Position numbers and translations under genes: made by a program. From NCBI GenBank assembly GCA_023423675.1, contig JAFAFD010000067.1:1-11359 (forward strand): a stretch of 11,359 nucleotides of DNA, in the 5' to 3' direction. The stretch's first letter is position 1. The number at the start of each line of letters is the position of its first letter. Of the stretch, positions 1 to 5,115 are shown piece by piece. This DNA is from Pseudomonadota bacterium (GTDB lineage Bacteria; Pseudomonadota; Gammaproteobacteria; Xanthomonadales; Xanthomonadaceae). The notes under the pieces are model-generated. The model was not told the origin of the DNA. It ran no database searches and saw nothing but the letters and a program-made list of their open reading frames with translations.

Positions 1-105
1 CGCGCCCTTGAACTGGCGGTTGGCGGTGAACGGCATCCAGTACGCATCCAGCGATTCGGGGCGCTGGGTGGCCAGTGCGTGCGGGTCGATCGCGGGGTTC
101 TTCAT
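1..105 (-). CDS. omega-amino acid--pyruvate aminotransferase, N-terminal fragment
   Basis: Partial gene running off the left edge; only the first 35 codons are present. They include DAYWMPFTANRQFK (residues 20-33), which resembles the N-terminal signature of class III PLP-dependent omega-amino acid/beta-alanine--pyruvate transaminases (the Pseudomonas enzyme has a similar LDAHWMPYTANRNF stretch). Enzymes of this family move the amino group of beta-alanine, GABA-like or diamine substrates to pyruvate in the cytoplasm. The start is ATG at 105-103, preceded by a good GGAGG ribosome binding site 5 nt upstream on the minus strand. The catalytic lysine and PLP-binding residues lie outside the window. 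A role in polyamine or beta-alanine breakdown fits the puu/pot genes at the other end, but those are several kb away. Family assignment is fairly sure, exact substrate is not. Confidence 0.72.
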   Translation of the reverse strand, partial: MKNPAIDPHALATQRPESLDAYWMPFTANRQFKGA

Positions 106-132
106 GCCGCCTCCGTCGGGTCCGATGCACCG

Positions 133-138
133 ACTGTA
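133..138 (-). promoter_or_regulatory. candidate -10 element for the aminotransferase gene
   Basis: Read on the minus strand, TACAGT lies 27 nt upstream of the ATG. It matches the TACAGT in front of the hemerythrin gene. The hexamer 17 bp further upstream (CCGCCA) is a poor -35, so the promoter is either activator-dependent or not real. Confidence 0.3.
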
Positions 139-213
139 GCGCAGGCATGTCATCGTGGCGGTAGTGATGGCGGCAGAAAGGGGCATCACGGCTACGGTGT
201 TATGAACGACGCA

Positions 214-243
214 TTTGCTGCCAGGAGTCGGCCTGGCGGCAGA
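214..243. terminator. 12-bp hairpin in the 106-396 intergenic region
   Basis: TTTGCTGCCAGG (214-225) pairs with CCTGGCGGCAGA (232-243), with two G-T wobbles and a 6-nt loop. It lies between two minus-strand genes, downstream of the TonB-like gene and upstream of the aminotransferase. It could end transcription of the former or act in the leader region of the latter. Neither strand has a clear T tract after the stem, so an intrinsic terminator is only a possibility. No gene is supported in 106-396. Confidence 0.4.
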
Positions 244-345
244 ACTGTGGACGCGTGACCGGGCGGCGCGCATCGCGCGTCGCGGCGTACGCTCGACAAG
301 CACAGCCAGATCAAGGCGACCGGGATCCAGCTGTAGCGTTGGGCC

Positions 346-367
346 GCCGGGCATGGCTCGACTCTAC
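346..367 (-). repeat. SMAG/REP-type GTAG palindrome, copy 1
   Basis: On the minus strand the element begins GTAG (367-364) and folds as GTCGAGC (362-356), loop CAT, GCCCGGC (352-346), with one A-C mismatch and one G-T wobble. A GTAG end followed by a short palindrome is the hallmark of the SMAG repeats, extragenic elements spread through Stenotrophomonas maltophilia genomes and thought to be moved by REP-associated (RAYT) transposases. It sits just downstream of the TonB-like gene, a usual place for such elements. The match is to the pattern, not to a searched consensus. Confidence 0.6.
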
Positions 368-380
368 AGAGAGAGCGAAT

Positions 381-400
381 TCGAGCAAGCTGGACTCTAC
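381..400 (-). repeat. SMAG/REP-type GTAG palindrome, copy 2, overlapping a stop codon
   Basis: On the minus strand GTAGAGTC (400-393) matches copy 1 (367-360) exactly. It is followed by a weaker stem, TCcAGC-TT-GCTcGA (394-381), with one C-C mismatch. The two copies point the same way, 33 bp apart, as in SMAG dimers. The TAG of this GTAG (399-397) is the stop codon of the upstream gene. Confidence 0.5.
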
Positions 401-1050
401 CGGCACCGCGCGCTCACCACCAGCACCGCGTCACGCAGCGCCTGCCGGTCCATTTCCTCCACCGCCCCCTGGAAATAGTCCACGTCCTGCTTTCCCAGCT
501 GGCACGGGTCGACGATGTACCCGGGTGGCCACAGGCCGAGCAGCTGTGCCACGCCGTGCACGATCTGCTCCGGCGTCATCGTCCTGCGGATGCGGAAGTA
601 GTTCCGCCGCGGCGCGAACGCCGCATGCACCTCGCGGCGGCCGATCAATCGTGGCGCCACCCCCGCCGCCGTAATGCCATCACCGCCGTCGATGCTGCCG
701 GCCGGCAGGCCCAGCATGAGGGGCACCCGTGTCGGCGCACTGTCGCTTTCCACATCTGCCGGCGGCAGCGGTACAGGCGCAATCCGCCGCAAGGGGCGGG
801 CCGACGTCGGTGACGCCGATGCTGCAGCGGGCACGTCGCGCGGCGCGGGCGGCTGCAGCGGCGGTGGCAGCCAGCGCAGGCTGATGCGTTCTTCGGCCTC
901 CCGCGCTGGGCCCAGCCGGCCGCTCTGCCACAGCCACGCGCCCAGCAGGGCATGCAGCAGCACCACGACCAGCCAGGCCACGGTGCGCGGCAGCTGCGGT
1001 GAATCGGACCAGCGCAACGCAACCACAGGGGCCATCGGCGAAGCATCCAT
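397..1050 (-). CDS. membrane-anchored proline-rich protein of unknown function (TonB-like layout)
   Basis: A 217-residue protein not recognised as a characterised family. A short cytoplasmic start is followed by one hydrophobic helix (about residues 23-42, AWLVVVLLHALLGAWLW), then a proline/alanine-rich stretch (about 61-112, including LPPPLQPPAPRDVP) and a C-terminal part (about 140-217) with the phrase LLGLWPPGYIVDPC near 170-183. One N-terminal anchor plus a proline-rich periplasmic spacer is the layout of TonB and TonB-like proteins, but no TonB C-terminal domain is visible and no ExbB/ExbD genes are nearby. It is probably an inner-membrane protein facing the periplasm. C183 and C216 are the only cysteines in that part. 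The start is ATG at 1050-1048 with no clear ribosome binding site; an in-frame ATG at 1035 is an alternative. It is divergent from the MFS gene. Confidence 0.62.
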   Translation of the reverse strand: MDASPMAPVVALRWSDSPQLPRTVAWLVVVLLHALLGAWLWQSGRLGPAREAEERISLRWLPPPLQPPAPRDVPAAASASPTSARPLRRIAPVPLPPADVESDSAPTRVPLMLGLPAGSIDGGDGITAAGVAPRLIGRREVHAAFAPRRNYFRIRRTMTPEQIVHGVAQLLGLWPPGYIVDPCQLGKQDVDYFQGAVEEMDRQALRDAVLVVSARCR

Positions 1051-1181
1051 GCAGGGACCGGTGGCGCAGCCTAACCAGCGTCCAGAAAAATTCCGTTGGC
1101 ATCGGTGTCGGCTGAAACCATCGTCCCGTCAGGCCGCCCGCGCGTGGCAGAATCGGTCGATCCACCTTCCACGCCTTGCCG
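1051..1181. promoter_or_regulatory. divergent intergenic region between the TonB-like and MFS genes
   Basis: 131 bp separates the two divergent starts, so promoters for both genes should be here. Minus strand: TAGGCT (1073-1068) could be a -10, but its -35 is poor. Plus strand: TGGCAGAAT ends with a CAGAAT hexamer (1148-1153) placed like a -10, again without a recognisable -35. No repeat or strong palindrome was seen. Confidence 0.3.
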
Positions 1182-2480
1182 ATGTCCTCGATCACCGCTG
1201 CCGCTCCGCCCGTGAATTCCCCCAGCCGTGTCCTGCTGGCCAGCCTCATCGGCACCACCATCGAGTTCTTCGATTTCTACATCTATGCCACGGCGGCGGT
1301 GCTGGTGTTCCCGCACCTGTTCTTCCCGGAAAGCAGCGACCAGGCGGCCCTGCTGCAGTCGCTGGCGACCTTCGCGGTGGCCTTCATCGCGCGCCCGGTG
1401 GGCTCGGCGGTGTTCGGCCACTTCGGCGACCGCATCGGCCGCAAGGCCACGCTGGTGGCGGCGCTGCTGACCATGGGCCTGTCCACCGTGGCCATCGGCG
1501 TGCTGCCCACGCATGCGCAGATCGGCCTGTGGGCGCCGGCACTGCTGGCGCTGTGCCGCTTCGGCCAGGGCCTGGGGCTGGGCGGTGAATGGGGTGGCGC
1601 GGTGCTGCTGGCCACCGAGAACGCACCGCCTGGCAAGCGCGCGTGGTACGGCATGTTCCCGCAGCTGGGCGCGCCGCTGGGCTTCCTGCTGTCGGCCGGC
1701 ATCTTCCTGCTGCTGGGCCGCTGCCTGGGCCAGCAGGACTTCCTGCAGTGGGGCTGGCGCATTCCGTTCGTGGCCAGCGCGCTGCTGGTCGGCCTGGGTC
1801 TGTGGGTGCGCCTGAACATCCACGAGACCCCCGATTTCCAGCAGGCGCTGGAGCGCAAGGCGCCGGTGCGGCTGCCGATGTGGACGGTGCTGCGTGACCA
1901 CTGGCTGCCGATGCTGCTGGGCACGCTGGGCGCGTTCGCCACTTTCGTGCTGTTCTACCTGATGACGGTGTTCAGCCTCGGCCACGGCACGTCCGTGCTG
2001 GGCTACAGCCGCGAGCAGTTCCTGCTGATGCAGATGGGCGCGATGCTGTTCTTCGCGGCGGGCATTCCGCTGTCGGCGCGTTATGGCGACCGCTGGGGCA
2101 CGCGCCGCACGATGGTATTCGCCAGCCTGCTGATCCTCGGCTTCGGCGTGCTGTTCGCACCGCTGTTCCAGGCGAACAGCCCGTGGCTGGTGTTGACCTT
2201 CCTGTGCCTGGGCCTGTTCCTGATGGGCCTGACCTACGGCCCGTGCGGCACTTTCCTGGCCGAGATCTATCCGGTGGAAGTGCGCTACACCGGCGCATCG
2301 CTGTCGTTCAACCTGGCCGGCATCCTGGGTGCAGCGCCGGCGCCGTACCTGGCGACCTGGCTGGCCGAGCGCTTCGGCCTGGTCGCGGTGGGTTACTACC
2401 TGTGCCTGACCGCCGTGGCGACGTTGTGCGCGCTGCTGGCCCTGCAGCGGCGCGCGCAGCTCAGCCAAAGAAACGCTTGA
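1182..2480 (+). CDS. MFS transporter, metabolite:H+ symporter (ProP/ShiA-like) type
   Basis: A 432-residue inner-membrane transporter of the major facilitator superfamily, with alternating hydrophobic segments throughout, consistent with 12 helices. The MFS motif between helices 2 and 3 is clear ([10 protein letters not shown], residues 79-88). Features typical of the metabolite:H+ symporter group are [17 protein letters not shown] in helix 1 (23-39), [15 protein letters not shown] (126-140), GWRIPF (191-196) and HETPDF (214-219). Family members import organic acids, osmolytes or shikimate-like compounds with protons; the substrate cannot be read from sequence. The start is ATG at 1182; a TTG two codons upstream (1176) is in frame, and neither has a good ribosome binding site. 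The last 20 bp overlap the 3' end of the convergent hemerythrin gene. Length is normal and no key motif is missing. Confidence 0.88.
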   Translation: MSSITAAAPPVNSPSRVLLASLIGTTIEFFDFYIYATAAVLVFPHLFFPESSDQAALLQSLATFAVAFIARPVGSAVFGHFGDRIGRKATLVAALLTMGLSTVAIGVLPTHAQIGLWAPALLALCRFGQGLGLGGEWGGAVLLATENAPPGKRAWYGMFPQLGAPLGFLLSAGIFLLLGRCLGQQDFLQWGWRIPFVASALLVGLGLWVRLNIHETPDFQQALERKAPVRLPMWTVLRDHWLPMLLGTLGAFATFVLFYLMTVFSLGHGTSVLGYSREQFLLMQMGAMLFFAAGIPLSARYGDRWGTRRTMVFASLLILGFGVLFAPLFQANSPWLVLTFLCLGLFLMGLTYGPCGTFLAEIYPVEVRYTGASLSFNLAGILGAAPAPYLATWLAERFGLVAVGYYLCLTAVATLCALLALQRRAQLSQRNA

Positions 2481-2922
2481 GCGTGCGGCCCAGCCAGCCG
2501 CCGCTCTGGTGCTCGCGGGCGAACTGGTTGAGGTGCGCCTTGACCTGTTCGGCGTAGGCCTGGTCATCGCCGCGGATGTGGTTGAACAGCCAGCGCGAGA
2601 GCATCGTGCGCAGTTCGTCGGTCACGTCTTCGCCGGCCTGGAAACGCAGCCGGTACTCGGCCACGCGCTTGATGAAGATCTCATGCACGCGCTTGTGCGC
2701 GGCACAGAACGGATAGCCCGCTTCCTCCATCAGCTCTTCCTCGAACGCGAAGTGCGACATGGTGTAGTCCACCACCTCGTCGATCACCTCGGCCACTACC
2801 GCCGTCTGCAGCCCGGCCTGGGCCACGTGCAGGTGGTTGAGCATGTCGACGATGCGTCGGTGTTGCTGATCGATCACATCGATGCCGATGTTCAGATCGT
2901 CCTGCCAGACCAGTAGTGCCAT
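2461..2922 (-). CDS. bacteriohemerythrin (O2-binding diiron protein)
   Basis: A 153-residue single-domain hemerythrin. All seven iron ligands of the family are present at the expected spacing: H21 (DQQH), H57 and E61 (HFAFE), H76 and H80 (HKRVH), and H115 and D120 (HIRGDD). Such proteins bind O2 reversibly at a non-haem diiron centre in the cytoplasm and act in O2 storage, delivery or sensing. The start is ATG at 2922-2920, preceded by AAGGGGAG (2936-2929) as ribosome binding site. The gene lies 71 bp downstream of a diguanylate cyclase gene on the same strand but has its own putative promoter with a perfect FNR-type box, so low-oxygen control is likely. Its 3' end overlaps the convergent MFS gene. 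Family assignment is firm; the physiological role is inferred. Confidence 0.93.
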   Translation of the reverse strand: MALLVWQDDLNIGIDVIDQQHRRIVDMLNHLHVAQAGLQTAVVAEVIDEVVDYTMSHFAFEEELMEEAGYPFCAAHKRVHEIFIKRVAEYRLRFQAGEDVTDELRTMLSRWLFNHIRGDDQAYAEQVKAHLNQFAREHQSGGWLGRTLKRFFG

Positions 2923-2955
2923 CCCCGGCTCCCCTTCATGTTCATGTCGGGGCTG

Positions 2956-2961
2956 ACTGTA
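2956..2961 (-). promoter_or_regulatory. -10 element of the hemerythrin promoter
   Basis: TACAGT on the minus strand predicts transcription starting near 2949, leaving a leader of about 27 nt that contains the AAGGGGAG ribosome binding site. The -35 position (2984-2979, ACGCCG) does not resemble TTGACA. That is what an activator-dependent class II promoter would look like, and the FNR-type box just upstream supplies the activator site. Confidence 0.55.
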
Positions 2962-2983
2962 GGATCGCCGCGCTCAGGCGGCG

Positions 2984-2997
2984 TTGATCTGGATCAA
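2984..2997. promoter_or_regulatory. FNR/ANR-type operator upstream of the hemerythrin gene
   Basis: TTGAT-CTGG-ATCAA on the plus strand is a perfect match to the FNR consensus TTGAT-N4-ATCAA. Its centre (2990.5) lies exactly 41.5 bp upstream of the start point predicted from the -10 at 2961-2956, the classical class II activation distance. The box also contains the stop codon of the diguanylate cyclase gene (2996-2994). The protein binding it would be an Fnr/Anr-type iron-sulphur regulator encoded elsewhere; that identity is inferred. Confidence 0.7.
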
Positions 2998-4346
2998 AGC
3001 GCGGCGGCCATCGCCGCTTCGCGTGGGCGCAGCGGGTTGGCCACGGTCGCGCAGCTGACCCGGTTGCGGCCGGCCGCTTTGGCCAGGTACAGCTGGCGGT
3101 CGGCCTCGGAAATCAGCTTGTGCAGCGAGTCGCGCTGCGGGTGCAGGCAGCACAGGCCGATGCTGACGGTCATGCGCAGGATGGCGGTGCCGATGTCCAC
3201 TTCCAGCGCGGCGATGCGCTGGCGCAGTTCCTCGAAGTAGACGATGGCTTCGTCCTGTTCCATCTCCGGCACCAGCAGGCAGAATTCCTCGCCGCCGAAA
3301 CGTGCGATCAGGTCCTGGCTGCGCGCGTGGTCGCCCACCGCGCGGGCCACCGCGCGCAGCGCATCGTCGCCGGCTTCGTGGCCATGGGTGTCGTTGATGT
3401 GCTTGAAGTGGTCGATGTCGATCATCGCCACCGCCACGCACTGGCCATGCAGCTGCAGCTGCGGCAGCTGGCGCTGGCTCTGTTCCAGGAAGCAGCGGCG
3501 GTTGGGCAGGCCGGTGAGGAAATCGCGGGTGGCCAGGTCCTGCAGGGTGCCGATCAGCTCCAGCTGGTCGACGTTCTGCGAAACACGGCAGAAGAATTCC
3601 TCGCGCGAAAAGGGCTTCCGCAGGAAGTCATTGGCGCCGTTCTTCAGGAAGCGCGGGATCAGCGAAGCGTCGGTGTTGCCGGAAATGCCGATCACCGCCA
3701 CCTTGTCGCGCGAGCGCAGGGTGCGCAGGCGGCGGGTGAATTCCACGCCCTGCATGCCGGGCATTTCCTGGTCGACCACCGCCAGGCGGATGGCCGGGTG
3801 CGCTTCGATCGCGGCCAGGCCTTCGGCACCGTCGGCGGCCTCGAACACTTCATGGCCGTACATGCGCAGCAGCGCCGCGGCGTAACCTCGGGCCGAGGGT
3901 GAGTCATCCACCACCAGCGCGGCGATGCGGCGGTTGCGTTCCAGTCGCTGCACCAGCCACACCAGGTAATCGATGCTGCCGGGCGTGTTCTTCAGCACGT
4001 AGTCGATGATCTGCTGCTGCAGCACGCGCTTGCGCAGGTCTTCGTCGTACACGCTACTGACCACCACGGTGGGCAGGTCGCGCTTGAGGAAGAATTCGAC
4101 GACCGCATCGCGGTCACCGTCGGCCAGCACCAGCCCGGTCAGCACCAGGAACCAGCCACCTTCATCACGCAGCAGGCGGTCCGCCTCGACCAGCGTGGAA
4201 GCCACCACCACCGGCAGTTCCAGGCGTTGTTCAATGGCTTCGCGCAACATTCCGGTGAACGCGCGGGAGTTTTCCACCAGCAGGATCCGCTGCGGAAGGG
4301 GGTCTGCCAGGTCGCCATCGACAACGACCTGCGGGAGGACGGGCAT
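2994..4346 (-). CDS. diguanylate cyclase response regulator (REC-REC-GGDEF)
   Basis: Cytoplasmic enzyme making cyclic di-GMP from two GTP. Residue numbers here count from the GTG at 4361; subtract 5 for the ATG chosen here. The first receiver domain (about 24-140) is degenerate: LLVEN (27-31) has lost one acidic-pocket Asp, and LTGLVLADGD (74-83) lacks the phospho-accepting Asp. The second (about 146-265) is intact: D152/D153, D197 (VVDQEMPGM) and K249 (RKPF). The GGDEF domain (about 275-440) has DFLTGLPNRR, metal-binding D315 (MIDIDHFK), an active GGEEF (356-360) and an RSQD inhibitory site (347-350) five residues before it. It should therefore be catalytically active, controlled by phosphorylation of the second receiver and inhibited by its product. 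The layout resembles PleD, but with the broken receiver first. ATG at 4346 is preferred to GTG at 4361; neither has a good ribosome binding site. The hemerythrin gene follows on the same strand. Confidence 0.92.
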   Translation of the reverse strand: MPVLPQVVVDGDLADPLPQRILLVENSRAFTGMLREAIEQRLELPVVVASTLVEADRLLRDEGGWFLVLTGLVLADGDRDAVVEFFLKRDLPTVVVSSVYDEDLRKRVLQQQIIDYVLKNTPGSIDYLVWLVQRLERNRRIAALVVDDSPSARGYAAALLRMYGHEVFEAADGAEGLAAIEAHPAIRLAVVDQEMPGMQGVEFTRRLRTLRSRDKVAVIGISGNTDASLIPRFLKNGANDFLRKPFSREEFFCRVSQNVDQLELIGTLQDLATRDFLTGLPNRRCFLEQSQRQLPQLQLHGQCVAVAMIDIDHFKHINDTHGHEAGDDALRAVARAVGDHARSQDLIARFGGEEFCLLVPEMEQDEAIVYFEELRQRIAALEVDIGTAILRMTVSIGLCCLHPQRDSLHKLISEADRQLYLAKAAGRNRVSCATVANPLRPREAAMAAAL

Positions 4347-4406
4347 GGTGCGGAGGCTCACGTGAGGGAGGGGCGCTCGGGAAGGGTAGCGGCGGTTTCG
4401 ACAGAA

Positions 4407-4415
4407 ACTTTAGCA
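4407..4415 (-). promoter_or_regulatory. candidate extended -10 promoter for the diguanylate cyclase gene
   Basis: TGCTAAAGT on the minus strand is an extended -10 (TGN plus TAAAGT), 60 nt upstream of the ATG at 4346. No good -35 precedes it, which extended -10 promoters tolerate. A TGTGATCGCACT stretch just upstream resembles half of a CRP/Clp site, but the second half is missing. Confidence 0.4.
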
Positions 4416-4467
4416 GGGCAGTGCGATCACAGCGGGATGGCACATGGCTGCGGTGGACCGGGACCGG

Positions 4468-4618
4468 TATGCTCGGTGCCGCTTGCCGGCCGTCCTGGCC
4501 GGGAGCCCTCGGAGTTCACGGGCACCATCAATGCCCGCGCCGATGCACAGCGGCTGTGCCAGGCGAACGCGGCAATGCCTGGCCGCCCATCAACATTCAT
4601 TCCACAAGGGGGTTGCCC
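4468..4618 (+). other. possibly structured leader of the small exported protein gene
   Basis: TATGCT (4468-4473) is a possible -10, though the -35 (TGGCTG) is weak. Between it and the start codon lie three small perfect stems: CCGGCC/GGCCGG (4486-4502), CGGGCA/TGCCCG (4519-4537) and GCGGC/GCCGC (4569-4586). In such GC-rich DNA short stems are common by chance, so a regulatory leader is only suggested. No gene is supported in 4362-4618. Confidence 0.25.
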
Positions 4619-5065
4619 GTGCGTTTTTCCCGTATGCGAATTGCCATTGCAGCGGCTGCGCTGCTGTCCATGCCGATGATCGCCGCCGCCGCTTGCTGTC
4701 CCAGCGACGGCAACGGCATCCAGCTGGCCAGGAGCGGTCTGGGCGAGTCGCTGCCCGCCACGTTGAACCTGAGCCAGGATCCGTCCTGGCAGGTGTATGG
4801 CTTCCAGCGTGATGGCATCACCTATTTCCAGGTGAATGACCTGACCGGTCAGGTGAAGCTGATCGTCGGCACCCTCGACAACGTGTTCTGGACCCTGCCG
4901 GCGGGCAAGTCGCCGGCGAAGACCTCGTTGCCCTCGCAGCGGCTGGTGATTCCGGCCAATGCGCCGCGCCAGGTGGTGTACCGTCGCGCCGAGTTTTCGC
5001 TGGTGGTGTATGGCAAGGGCGCCGACGCAATCTGGTCGGTAGAGCTGCCGGGCGAAGGCCAGTAA
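4619..5065 (+). CDS. small exported protein of unknown function
   Basis: A 148-residue protein not recognised as a known family. It starts with a basic end and a hydrophobic stretch (RFSRMRIAIAAAALLSMPMI, residues 2-21) followed by AAAACC. This is a signal peptide with a likely signal peptidase I site just before the Cys pair (about residues 25-26), and no good lipobox. The mature part (about 120 residues, including SWQVYGFQRDGITYFQVND) suggests a compact beta-rich domain, probably periplasmic; adjacent cysteines right after cleavage are unusual. The start is GTG at 4619-4621, supported by AAGGGGG seven nt upstream; ATG at 4634 is in frame but lacks such a site. It is divergent from the diguanylate cyclase gene and convergent with the MASE1 gene, separated from the latter by a strong hairpin. 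The Gln-, Thr- and Val-rich sequence gives no catalytic signature. Confidence 0.75.
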   Translation: MRFSRMRIAIAAAALLSMPMIAAAACCPSDGNGIQLARSGLGESLPATLNLSQDPSWQVYGFQRDGITYFQVNDLTGQVKLIVGTLDNVFWTLPAGKSPAKTSLPSQRLVIPANAPRQVVYRRAEFSLVVYGKGADAIWSVELPGEGQ

Positions 5066-5074
5066 CGGTGATGC

Positions 5075-5107
5075 ACGACCGGTCCTGCCGCGCGCAGGGC
5101 CGGTCGT
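5075..5107. terminator. bidirectional hairpin terminator between convergent genes
   Basis: ACGACCGGTCCTGC (5075-5088) pairs with GCAGGGCCGGTCGT (5094-5107) along 14 bp, with a single T-G wobble and a 5-nt loop. It sits between the stop of the plus-strand exported protein gene (5065) and the stop of the minus-strand MASE1 gene (5116), so it can serve both. The T tract after it is poor on either strand, as often in GC-rich genomes. Confidence 0.7.
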
Positions 5108-5115
5108 TGCGGTGT

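Noticed and set aside
1071..2567. Open frame of 498 codons on the minus strand opposite the MFS gene
   Set aside because: The Gln/Arg/His/Ala-rich translation is the mirror of MFS codon bias; it also crosses the gene boundary and the end of the hemerythrin gene.
4357..4366. Perfect palindrome CTCACGTGAG at the possible GTG start of the diguanylate cyclase gene
   Set aside because: A single 10-bp palindrome is weak evidence in this GC-rich DNA, and no promoter geometry supports it as an operator.
4419..4430. CRP/Clp-like site in the diguanylate cyclase promoter
   Set aside because: Only one half (TGTGA) matches; the second half at the required spacing is absent.
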